Made by a program: the position numbers and the translations under genes. From assembly GCA_903872555.1 (NCBI GenBank), contig CAIQLE010000335.1:1-7353 (forward strand): 7,353 bases of DNA. Direction: 5' to 3'. This document shows positions 1 to 5,974 of the stretch, piece after piece; position 1 is the stretch's first letter; each line of letters opens with the position of its first letter. The stretch comes from an uncultured bacterium (GTDB taxonomy: Bacteria; Pseudomonadota; Gammaproteobacteria; Burkholderiales; Burkholderiaceae_D). Under the pieces are notes generated by a model. That model saw nothing but the letters and a program-made list of their open reading frames with translations, did no database searches and was not told where the DNA came from.

Positions 1-733
1 AGTCGAAGAACTGCTGACCAATCGCACCATAGGCCCGCTGCAAGGCTTCCGTTCAAAGATGGGTCGCCCGTTCGCCGCCATACTGAAAATATCGCGCGAC
101 GAAGAAATCAAAAACTCCAAGCTTGAGTTCGACTTCGGTCAGAGCAATGAGGATGATGAAAACGCCGAGCCGGTTGATTTTACTGGTCAGACACCGCTGG
201 GCGCCTGCCCGAAATGCGGCAGTGGCGTGTATGAAATGGGTCTGGCTTATGTGTGTGAAAAACAAGTGGCACGACCCAAGGCCTGTGATTTCCGCAGCGG
301 CCGCATCATCTTGCAGCAAGAAATTCTGCCGGAACAAATGGTCAAGCTGCTCAATGATGGCAAGACTGATCTGCTGACCGGCTTTGTATCGCAGCGCACG
401 CGTCGTCCTTTCAAGGCATTTCTGGCCAAGGGCAAGGATGGCAAGGTCAGCTTCGAGTTCGAAGAGCGCAAAGCCAAGGCGCCAGGTAAATCTGCCGGCA
501 AGACTGCCAAAGATGATGACGATGTTGAAGACAACACCAAAGTGCCGGCCAAAAAAGTGGCCAGCAAGGCCGTGAAAAAAACAGCGTCCAAAACGGCCAC
601 GAAAACTGCAACGAAGAGCGCTGCAAAAACCGCCAGTAAATCGGCCGCTCCCAAAGCGGTCGCCAAAAAGGCTGTAGCCAAAAAAGCTGCACCTAAAGCG
701 GTCGCTAAAAAAGCTGCCAAGAAAACGGCATGA
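1..733 (+). CDS. topB: DNA topoisomerase III, C-terminal part (5' end outside window)
   Basis: This is the end of a type IA topoisomerase, which cuts and rejoins single DNA strands to relax negative supercoils and separate linked DNA. The reading frame is open from base 2, so the catalytic core lies upstream of the window. About 243 residues are visible. Two similar modules share the pattern LL...GF.S...RPF.A.L...FEF, at window residues about 4-46 and 116-154. They resemble the C-terminal topoisomerase repeat (Toprim_Crpt). Between them is a four-cysteine zinc-ribbon-like motif, CPKC at 69-72 plus Cys85 and Cys95. After an acidic patch (DDDD near residue 171) comes a Lys/Ala-rich tail of about 65 residues, like histone H1-type tails, which probably binds DNA without sequence specificity. 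I choose topB over topA from the sequence around the first module (TIGPLQGFRSK). The tail is low complexity and likely varies between species. The call is confident; the tail's role is inferred. Confidence 0.9.
   Translation, partial: VEELLTNRTIGPLQGFRSKMGRPFAAILKISRDEEIKNSKLEFDFGQSNEDDENAEPVDFTGQTPLGACPKCGSGVYEMGLAYVCEKQVARPKACDFRSGRIILQQEILPEQMVKLLNDGKTDLLTGFVSQRTRRPFKAFLAKGKDGKVSFEFEERKAKAPGKSAGKTAKDDDDVEDNTKVPAKKVASKAVKKTASKTATKTATKSAAKTASKSAAPKAVAKKAVAKKAAPKAVAKKAAKKTA
653..716 (+). repeat. Direct repeat in the Lys/Ala-rich tail of topB
   Basis: Two copies of a 22-base unit, at 653-674 and 695-716, differ at only two positions and lie 42 bases (14 codons) apart. Both encode K-A-V-A-K-K-A. 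The repeat suggests the basic tail grew by duplication of short segments, and its copy number may vary between strains. Both differences are synonymous third-position changes. Confidence 0.7.
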
Positions 734-742
734 GCCTAAGCT

Positions 743-773
743 GTACACGCAAGGCCTGAGGGCCTTGCGTTAC
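743..773 (+). terminator. Hairpin after topB, possible terminator
   Basis: A perfect 10-bp stem (747-756 with 761-770) closes a TGAG loop. It extends by three more pairs (743-745 with 771-773) if C746 is bulged. It lies 13 bases after the topB stop codon, where a terminator is expected. It is not a textbook Rho-independent terminator, because the nearest T run (788-792) begins 17 bases after the perfect stem. It may instead protect the 3' end of the mRNA or work with Rho. The stem is near-palindromic, so it could act in either direction. Confidence 0.55.
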
Positions 774-797
774 ACTGTCAGTCAGAATTTTTATACT
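769..797 (+). promoter_or_regulatory. Candidate sigma-70 promoter for the MFS-aminotransferase operon
   Basis: A -35-like GTTACA (769-774, 4 of 6 matches to TTGACA) and a -10-like TATACT (792-797, 5 of 6 to TATAAT) are 17 bases apart, the optimal spacing. The -35 overlaps the last bases of the hairpin stem after topB. Transcription would begin about 7 bases after the -10 box, at or next to the ATG at 805, which suggests a leaderless or nearly leaderless mRNA. Judged by eye from consensus only. Confidence 0.45.
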
Positions 798-804
798 GCC
801 TGAT

Positions 805-2025
805 ATGTTCAAGACCGATCGCTCACCTCAACTAAACACCGTACTTTTTGCCAGTGGGGTGATACTTTCGATTGCCATGGGTGTGCGCCACGGCTTCGGT
901 TTCTGGTTGTATCCCATCTCTCAGCATCATGAATGGACACGCGAAACCTATTCGCTCGCCATGGCCATGCAAAATCTGATGTGGGGTCTGTTCGGTCCTT
1001 TCGCCGGCATTGCGGCCGACAAACTGGGTGCGGCCAGAGTAGTCTTTGTGGGTGCCTTGCTGTATATGGCCGGTCTGCTCTGCATGGCACTGGTCGACAA
1101 TAGCGACTGGTTCATCATCAGCTCTGGCGTGCTCATAGGCGCTGGTCTGTCCTGCACCGCCTTTGGTGCTTTGACTGGCATCATCGGGCGCACTGCATCA
1201 ATGACACAACGCTCCTGGGCCTTTGGCATACTGGGTGCCGCCGGATCTTTCGGACAGTTCGCCATGATTCCTGTCGAGCAGCAGCTGATCTCAGCCATGG
1301 GATGGCAGCAGGCGCTGTATCTGCTCGCAGGCATGCTCGCATTCATCATCATGCCGCTGACTTTTCTTTTGCGTGAGCCTGTTGCCAAAGCTAGCGATGA
1401 GCACAGACCACAAAGCATCACCGAGGCGATACGTGAAGCATTTGCGCACCGCTCTTTCCAGCTTCTGGTGTGCGGCTATTTTGTGTGTGGCTTTCAGGTC
1501 GTCTTCATAGGCGTGCATTTGCCTTCTTACCTTGCAGATCAGGGCATCACCGATCCTAAGCTTGCCGTCATGGCGCTAGCATTGATAGGTTTGTTCAATA
1601 TTTTTGGTTCCTACTATGCAGGCAAACTGGGCGGCATCATGCCCAAGCCCTGGATACTGTCGGCGATCTATTTTGCTCGGGCCTTGTTCATTGCGCTGTT
1701 CATATTCACTCCAGTGTCCACGACCTCGGTTTATATCTTTGCCGCCAGCATGGGATTTTTGTGGCTCTCGACTGTCCCGCTGACCAATGGTGTGGTTGCG
1801 AGCATTTTCGGCGTGCGTTATCTCTCCATGCTCTCGGGCTTTGTGTTTTTCTCCCATCAGGTGGGTAGTTTTCTGGGTGTCTGGCTGGGCGGCTATCTAT
1901 ACACGCTGCAGGGCAGTTACCAAACGGTATGGATGATCACGATAGCACTCGGTATTTTTGCGGGCCTGATCAATCTGCCCATCAGTGAATCAGCAATCAC
2001 TCGCAAGGAAGCGATAGCCGCATGA
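805..2025 (+). CDS. MFS transporter, 12 membrane helices
   Basis: This is a 406-residue inner-membrane protein of the major facilitator superfamily, which usually moves small solutes by proton symport, antiport or uniport. About twelve hydrophobic segments can be seen, near residues 12-28, 50-70, 78-98, 103-126, 138-158, 170-188, 217-238, 254-272, 283-302, 307-330, 340-363 and 374-392. A hydrophilic loop at about 190-215 divides the two six-helix halves. The loop between helices 2 and 3 carries an MFS motif A-like run (G68, D72, G75, R78). The general look, with a GFGFW motif in helix 1, recalls oxalate/formate- or monocarboxylate-type permeases, but that is only an impression and the substrate is unknown. 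No Shine-Dalgarno sequence precedes the ATG at 805; a -10-like box sits just upstream. The stop overlaps the next start in ATGA, so it is probably the first gene of a coupled operon with the small membrane protein and the aminotransferase. Confidence 0.88.
   Translation: MFKTDRSPQLNTVLFASGVILSIAMGVRHGFGFWLYPISQHHEWTRETYSLAMAMQNLMWGLFGPFAGIAADKLGAARVVFVGALLYMAGLLCMALVDNSDWFIISSGVLIGAGLSCTAFGALTGIIGRTASMTQRSWAFGILGAAGSFGQFAMIPVEQQLISAMGWQQALYLLAGMLAFIIMPLTFLLREPVAKASDEHRPQSITEAIREAFAHRSFQLLVCGYFVCGFQVVFIGVHLPSYLADQGITDPKLAVMALALIGLFNIFGSYYAGKLGGIMPKPWILSAIYFARALFIALFIFTPVSTTSVYIFAASMGFLWLSTVPLTNGVVASIFGVRYLSMLSGFVFFSHQVGSFLGVWLGGYLYTLQGSYQTVWMITIALGIFAGLINLPISESAITRKEAIAA
2005..2011 (+). promoter_or_regulatory. 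Ribosome binding site of the 65-residue protein
   Basis: AAGGAAG lies inside the end of the MFS gene, 10 bases before the ATG at 2022. It is a good Shine-Dalgarno match at a workable distance. It supports 2022 as the start rather than the later in-frame ATG at 2043, and supports the small frame as a translated gene. Confidence 0.6.
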
Positions 2026-2219
2026 AGTTATGGCCACATCCAATGTCGGTCTCAGGTTTTATACAGTGGTCAGGATCGCTACGTTTGCTGCGCGCAAAGC
2101 CATGGTTGAGCTTGTTCACTTTGCTGACGACACTGGCCTTGCTGGCGCTGATTTTTTACAGCTATCTGCGTCCCGACTTTATCGTCGATCTGGCTAATCG
2201 CCTCTGGCTTTGCATGTAA
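2022..2219 (+). CDS. Small single-helix membrane protein, unknown function
   Basis: This 65-residue protein has no family I recognise. It has a polar, weakly basic N-terminal part (residues 1-28, with R21, R24 and K26), then one hydrophobic segment at about 29-49, then a short C-terminal part ending in LWLCM. The basic residues just before the helix suggest a cytoplasmic N terminus and a C terminus outside, by the positive-inside rule. Three signs support a real gene. It starts in an ATGA overlap with the MFS stop, it has a good Shine-Dalgarno sequence 10 bases upstream, and its TAA overlaps the ATG of the aminotransferase by one base. It could be an accessory subunit of the transporter, or mainly a device that carries ribosomes from one large gene to the next. 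Function is unknown; I am fairly sure it is translated. Confidence 0.65.
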   Translation: MKLWPHPMSVSGFIQWSGSLRLLRAKPWLSLFTLLTTLALLALIFYSYLRPDFIVDLANRLWLCM

Positions 2220-3451
2220 TGAACAGCAAAGATTTATACCCTGCCGAACCGCGCGCTGCCATACAGTCACTCGGTGCTTCGCGTATACGTGAGGTTGCGA
2301 ATGCCGGCATGGGTAGGCAAGATGTGCTGCCTTTCTGGTTTGGTGAACCGGATGAAGTGACGCCTGCCTTCATACGCGATGCGGCCAAACATTCTATCGA
2401 TGCAGGCGATACTTTTTACGCCCACAATCTTGGCCTGCCGCGTTTGCGCGAAACCCTTGCTGACTATTCAAGCCGCTTGCATCAGCCTGTTAATGCCGAT
2501 CAAATAGCCGTCACCTCATCCGGCGTTTCAGCGCTGATGTTGCTGGCACAGTTGCTGATCAACCCCGGTGACCGAGTGGTTGCCGTCACACCGCTCTGGC
2601 CGAATCTGCTGGAGATACCCAAAATTCTGGGCGCAGAAGTGATTTCTGTGGCGCTGCAAATGAATACAGGTGATTCAAGTGCCGGCTCTTCTGCCGCACC
2701 CGCCTGGGAGCTGGATATCGAGCGCTTGCTGCATGCGCTCACGCCCGGCACCAAGGCGCTCTTACTGAATTCCCCTAACAACCCTACTGGCTGGACGATC
2801 ACGCGCGAGCCACAAGTTCTCTTGCTCGAGCATTGCCGCAAGCTGGGTATCTGGTTGCTGGCAGATGATGTGTATGAACGTCTGATCTATGACGTCCCTG
2901 AAACTGAGCTCGCATGTGCGCCCTCTTTTCTCGACCTGATCGACAAAGATGAACGCGTGGTATCCGTGAATAGTTTTTCCAAAGCCTGGTTAATGACAGG
3001 CTGGCGTCTGGGCTGGATGCAAATGCCGCTGTCACTGATGACAGGTCTGGGCAAGCTGATTGAATACAACACCTCCTGTGCACCCGTATTTATACAAAAC
3101 GCGGGCATCGTCGCCGTGGAGCAGGGTGAAGACATTGTCAGACATACCCTTGCACGCTACACAGCTGCACGTAATTATCTTTACGAACAATTGTCCTCAC
3201 CTGTATTTCGGGACGCCGGCATACTCGCGCCCAAACCGCAAGGGGCGATGTATCTGTTCTTTCGCATAGCAGGTGAAAACGATACGCTTGCCCTTTGCAA
3301 GCGACTGGTGGCTGAGGCCGGTCTGGGTCTGGCACCCGGCAGCGCCTTCGGACCGGAAGGCGAGAGCGCTATACGCTGGTGCTTCGCCAGCTCTCTGCCA
3401 CGTCTCGAACAAGGCGTGGAACGTCTGAAGCGCTTTTTAGCGCAGCGCTAA
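2219..3451 (+). CDS. PLP-dependent class I/II aminotransferase
   Basis: This 410-residue cytoplasmic enzyme of the fold-type I aminotransferase family moves an amino group between an amino acid and a 2-oxo acid using pyridoxal phosphate. The key residues are visible. The SFSK motif gives the Schiff-base lysine K255. N188 lies in NSPNNPTGW, and D216 and Y219 lie in ADDVYE. R263 in GWRLGW contacts the cofactor phosphate, and R386 in IRWCF is placed to bind the substrate carboxylate. The spacing fits the aspartate/aromatic aminotransferase type closely, but substrate choice cannot be predicted. A Ser/Ala-rich stretch at about 151-161 looks like a small variable insertion. I chose the ATG at 2219, which overlaps the preceding TAA. 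A TTG at 2210 would add three residues. No clear Shine-Dalgarno sequence is present, so translation probably depends on coupling. The last 15 bases overlap the convergent hydrolase gene. Confidence 0.9.
   Translation: MNSKDLYPAEPRAAIQSLGASRIREVANAGMGRQDVLPFWFGEPDEVTPAFIRDAAKHSIDAGDTFYAHNLGLPRLRETLADYSSRLHQPVNADQIAVTSSGVSALMLLAQLLINPGDRVVAVTPLWPNLLEIPKILGAEVISVALQMNTGDSSAGSSAAPAWELDIERLLHALTPGTKALLLNSPNNPTGWTITREPQVLLLEHCRKLGIWLLADDVYERLIYDVPETELACAPSFLDLIDKDERVVSVNSFSKAWLMTGWRLGWMQMPLSLMTGLGKLIEYNTSCAPVFIQNAGIVAVEQGEDIVRHTLARYTAARNYLYEQLSSPVFRDAGILAPKPQGAMYLFFRIAGENDTLALCKRLVAEAGLGLAPGSAFGPEGESAIRWCFASSLPRLEQGVERLKRFLAQR
3437..3451. repeat. Palindrome holding both convergent stop codons
   Basis: A perfect inverted repeat with 6-bp arms (3437-3442 and 3446-3451) and a 3-base centre. 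The left end is the TAA of the minus-strand hydrolase, and the right end is the TAA of the plus-strand aminotransferase. It could form a small hairpin at the 3' end of each coding region. No T run follows it in either direction, so it is not a standard terminator. Confidence 0.6.
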
Positions 3452-4144
3452 TGCTTCCAACAACCTAGCCAACGCATTAGGTGAAGTCAGCATCGCATCA
3501 TGACCTGCTGCCAGTTCACGCCATTCCCAGTCAGGCTGGACTTTGATCCATTCGCGTAAGCTGGCCAGTGGCGGATACCAGGGCTCAGTGACAGCAATAT
3601 ACGTCTTGGGCAAGCCATTGCCCAAAGGATGTTCCAGTTGCAGCGTCTCGGTATACGATTTCAAGGGATGAGGCGTGAGGCGACGTGCAAGCCAGTCCAC
3701 CTGATCTGTCTGGCTTACCCCAAATTTATCTGCTGAAGGTATCGCCATCCGCAAGCCTTCTGCATCGATGGTGCGGCTGCGCTCTTGTTGCACTTGCGGC
3801 GGGAATATCGATATAGCTGATTGGCCACTTTGAACAATCAGCGCATCCAGATAAATCAATTGTTGCAGACGATGGGACAGACGATCAGCCACACCTGATA
3901 TCACTGGCCCGGCAAAACTGTGGCCGACCAGCACCAGCTCGGTCAATTCTTCTGCCTCAATCACAGCGCATATATCTTCTATGCAGGTCGACAAACCCAC
4001 GTCTGCATTCAGTAAATGAGCTCGCTCACCCAGACCTGTCATGGTGGGCGTCCATACATGATGGCCTGCAGCGCGCAAATTTTCGGCCACATCACGCCAG
4101 CACCAGCCACCATGCCATGCGCCGTGTACCAGTAAAAAATTCAT
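3437..4144 (-). CDS. Alpha/beta hydrolase, plant esterase/hydroxynitrile lyase-like
   Basis: This 235-residue single-domain alpha/beta hydrolase probably acts in the cytoplasm, as no signal peptide is seen. It has the family's HGAWHGGWCW oxyanion-region motif at residues 7-16, a nucleophile elbow GHSFAG with Ser76, and the catalytic histidine H215 in GHDAML near the C terminus. The layout and length fit the group containing salicylate methyl esterase, hydroxynitrile lyase and bacterial EstC-type esterases. In plant members the catalytic acid follows a TE motif. Here that place reads TEP (186-188), with proline where the aspartate is expected, so the acid may come from elsewhere. The substrate is unknown. 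The ATG at 4144 is supported by the Shine-Dalgarno AAAGGAAG just upstream. It is transcribed alone, convergent with the aminotransferase and divergent from the DUF3717 gene. Confidence 0.85.
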   Translation of the reverse strand: MNFLLVHGAWHGGWCWRDVAENLRAAGHHVWTPTMTGLGERAHLLNADVGLSTCIEDICAVIEAEELTELVLVGHSFAGPVISGVADRLSHRLQQLIYLDALIVQSGQSAISIFPPQVQQERSRTIDAEGLRMAIPSADKFGVSQTDQVDWLARRLTPHPLKSYTETLQLEHPLGNGLPKTYIAVTEPWYPPLASLREWIKVQPDWEWRELAAGHDAMLTSPNALARLLEALALR

Positions 4145-4149
4145 GCCGG

Positions 4150-4157
4150 CTTCCTTT
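4150..4157 (-). promoter_or_regulatory. Ribosome binding site of the hydrolase gene
   Basis: On the minus strand this reads AAAGGAAG, 5 bases before the ATG at 4144. It is the strongest Shine-Dalgarno in the window and fixes the hydrolase start. The rest of the minus-strand leader up to about 4200 is AT-rich, but I could not find a convincing -35/-10 pair in it. Confidence 0.65.
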
Positions 4158-4235
4158 AATTTACATTTATTTTATGCAGCACCGAAACTTATTCTCCGTT
4201 TTCCACGACGCATACTGATCAACACGCAAGCCAGT

Positions 4236-4241
4236 TAAAAT
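4236..4241 (+). promoter_or_regulatory. Candidate -10 box just before the DUF3717 start
   Basis: TAAAAT matches TATAAT at 5 of 6 positions and ends only 6 bases before the ATG at 4248. No good -35 hexamer is present at 15-18 bases upstream (best is CTGATC at 4215-4220, 3 of 6). No Shine-Dalgarno sequence precedes the ATG. If this box is used, transcription would begin at or beside the start codon and the mRNA would be leaderless. Confidence 0.45.
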
Positions 4242-4247
4242 AGCGTC

Positions 4248-4475
4248 ATGGACCTGACACTCAACGAACTCGAACAAGCCATCAATTACTGGCGCAGAAT
4301 CCGTCCCTCCAGGGGCGAGGAGTGCGCACTCTCGCCGGAAGTCAATTCACTTGCCAGTGTCTATGCGCTGATGATTTTTGAACGCTCACGTGCCTTTACA
4401 CTGGAATCACTGGACTCGGATGCGCGCGCGCTGATAGAAGCCTGGCGCAAGGCGGCGGAGGGCAACGCCGCCTGA
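4248..4475 (+). CDS. DUF3717-family small protein
   Basis: This 75-residue soluble protein resembles DUF3717, a family of short proteins of unknown function that I know mainly from Burkholderiales. The match rests on the N-terminal pattern with the AINYWR motif (residues 11-16), a middle stretch ending in YALMIFERS (about 39-47), and a C-terminal segment ending in EAWRK. It looks mainly helical and acidic, with no signal peptide or membrane segment. No nearby gene on its strand suggests a partner. It starts with ATG at 4248, seven bases after a TAAAAT box begins its last base, with no Shine-Dalgarno sequence. Its last 115 bases overlap the 3' end of the radical SAM gene on the other strand, so transcripts of the two genes would be complementary there. 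The family call is from memory of the motif; a function cannot be given. Confidence 0.78.
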   Translation: MDLTLNELEQAINYWRRIRPSRGEECALSPEVNSLASVYALMIFERSRAFTLESLDSDARALIEAWRKAAEGNAA

Positions 4476-5974
4476 TGCCGCGCCTGACGCTCAGGCAGCG
4501 TTGCAGGTGGCACTTGTGACGCATTGGGGGCATGTGCTGCAGAAGAAGCACTGTGTGCCTGCAAAGCAGCCAGATCCTCTGCCGCCGACTGCCCGACTTG
4601 CACGACATCTTCCCCTTGTTCCAGCAACCATGTTCTGATCAGCCGTGCCAGACGCTCTGGTGCAAGCCTATGCGTGGCATCCGTGTTTTGATACAGCCAG
4701 TCTGACAGCATCAGAAACCGCGCAAAAGGCGCAGCACCCAGCACCAGCGGCAAGCTGCTGGCAAAGCGACCTGAATTGGCAATCAAATCCCAGTAACGTG
4801 CAAAACGCACCAGTCGCTGCATGGTCGCAAAATCAATACAATTTGTTGCAAGTATCGTATATGGTGGAGCAGGATCAAACTGCAGGCCAAAAGCTTCTGT
4901 ATGACGAATGATGGGTGTGCCACGCAGTCGCTTCAAAATCCCAAACTGAATTTCATGTGGTCTTAAGGCCAGCAGCCGGTCAAAACCCTGCGCAAAACTA
5001 TCCAGATCTTCGCCGGGTAAACCAGCAATTAAATCCACATGCAAATGTGCATGAGATTCTTCGCGCAGCCAGCGCAGATTGATTTCGGCTTTTTCATTAT
5101 CTTGCTTACGGCTGATGCGTGCCTGCACTTCCGGATTGAAGCTTTGTATACCTATCTCAAATTGCAGAGCGCCGGCCGGGAAGCGCTGTATGGTTTCTTT
5201 TAAAGCTGGCGGTAAGTGATCAGGCACCAATTCGAAATGTGCAAACACCGGGTCAAGTGGTGCCCGCTCTAGCTTATTCAGAAAAAATTCCAGGATGCGC
5301 TGACTCGTCTTGATATTCAGATTGAAGGTGCGGTCTACAAATTTGAACAGCCGAACACCGCGCTGGTATAAGGATTCCAGCTCGCCCAATAAGGTCTCGA
5401 GTGGAAATGGCCAGGCCGTTTTGTCTAGAGCCGAAAGACAGAATTCACATTTGAAAGGGCAGCCGCGCGAAGCTTCGATATAAATCGTTCGGTGAGATAT
5501 ATCATCAGCACTGTAATGCGCATACGGATAGGCGATCGTTTCCATTGCGGGCTGTTCGCCCGCATGCAATTTCATCAGCGGCTGCGGGCCTTGCAGCAAT
5601 TGCCTGCAAAGCTTAGGAAAAGTGATATCACCCCAGCCTGTGATCACATGATCGGCGAGCTTCACAATGGCCTGCGCCTCAGTTTCATGCGACACCTCGG
5701 GACCACCAAGCACAATCACCACATGCGGCGCGACTTGCTTAAAAAGAGCGACGATCTTGGTCAGCTCTTCCACGTTCCAGATATAGACACCAAAGCCCAC
5801 AATCCGGGGCTGGTATTGCAGCAGCTTTTCGACCACATCGACGGGCTTGACGCCGATCACAAATTCTTTGAGTACTGTTTGCTCTTGCAGCTCTTCCATA
5901 TTCGCCAGCAGATAGCGTAAGCCCAGCGAGGCATGCGAATAGCGCGCATTTAAAGTAGATAAAACTATGCTCAT
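4361..5974 (-). CDS. B12-binding-type radical SAM protein, DUF4080-like C terminus
   Basis: This 537-residue protein has an N-terminal cobalamin-binding-like Rossmann region (about 1-130, with GFGVYIWN at 60-67 and GGPE at 90-93). A radical SAM core follows (about 160-350). It carries the iron-sulfur cluster motif CxxxCxxC at Cys172, Cys176 and Cys179, then FEIGIQS at 272-278 and DLIAGLPGED at 314-323. The C-terminal region resembles DUF4080. Such enzymes use a 4Fe-4S cluster and S-adenosylmethionine to make radicals; the reaction here is unknown. The cobalamin-ligand motif DxHxxG is not obvious, since the N terminus instead has RYSHASLG. The tail from about 460 is Ala/Ser-rich, and its last 37 residues are antisense to the DUF3717 gene. 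I chose the ATG at 5974 because it overlaps the upstream ligase stop as ATGA and the conserved-looking N terminus begins there. A GTG at 6007 would add 11 residues. GGAAG lies 13 bases upstream. Confidence 0.86.
   Translation of the reverse strand: MSIVLSTLNARYSHASLGLRYLLANMEELQEQTVLKEFVIGVKPVDVVEKLLQYQPRIVGFGVYIWNVEELTKIVALFKQVAPHVVIVLGGPEVSHETEAQAIVKLADHVITGWGDITFPKLCRQLLQGPQPLMKLHAGEQPAMETIAYPYAHYSADDISHRTIYIEASRGCPFKCEFCLSALDKTAWPFPLETLLGELESLYQRGVRLFKFVDRTFNLNIKTSQRILEFFLNKLERAPLDPVFAHFELVPDHLPPALKETIQRFPAGALQFEIGIQSFNPEVQARISRKQDNEKAEINLRWLREESHAHLHVDLIAGLPGEDLDSFAQGFDRLLALRPHEIQFGILKRLRGTPIIRHTEAFGLQFDPAPPYTILATNCIDFATMQRLVRFARYWDLIANSGRFASSLPLVLGAAPFARFLMLSDWLYQNTDATHRLAPERLARLIRTWLLEQGEDVVQVGQSAAEDLAALQAHSASSAAHAPNASQVPPATLPERQARHQAALPSAALRQASISARASESSDSSVKARERSKIISA
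4462..4504. repeat. Inverted repeat at the DUF3717 stop, with an alternative hairpin
   Basis: Arms 4462-4475 and 4491-4504 pair over 13 of 14 positions (one C/A mismatch at 4469/4497) around a 15-base loop. The left arm contains the TGA stop of the DUF3717 gene. A competing perfect 6-bp hairpin with a CGC loop (4482-4487 with 4491-4496) uses the same right-hand bases, so the two folds exclude each other. GCCTGA occurs at both 4470 and 4482. No T run follows on either side, so a simple Rho-independent terminator is unlikely. The whole element also lies inside the radical SAM coding region on the other strand. Confidence 0.6.

Larger units (their letters stand above)
4145..4247. promoter_or_regulatory. 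Divergent intergenic region between the hydrolase and DUF3717 genes
   Basis: This is the only divergent intergenic space in the window, about 100 bases, and it must hold the promoters of both genes. Toward the hydrolase it is AT-rich with a clear Shine-Dalgarno sequence; toward DUF3717 it carries the TAAAAT box. I saw no convincing operator palindrome or riboswitch-like fold. Confidence 0.5.

Noticed and set aside
53..748. Minus-strand frame of 231 codons opposite topB
   Set aside because: It is rich in Phe, Gly and Arg because it mirrors the Lys/Ala-rich tail of topB. No independent gene signal is present.
4645..4911. Plus-strand frame of 88 codons opposite the radical SAM C-terminal region
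   Set aside because: No motif or translation signal is seen, and it is antisense to coding sequence with a clear family match.
5492..5920. Open plus-strand frame of 142 codons opposite the radical SAM gene
   Set aside because: It lies wholly antisense to a conserved-looking domain, has no recognisable motif or upstream Shine-Dalgarno sequence, and is best explained as a shadow frame.
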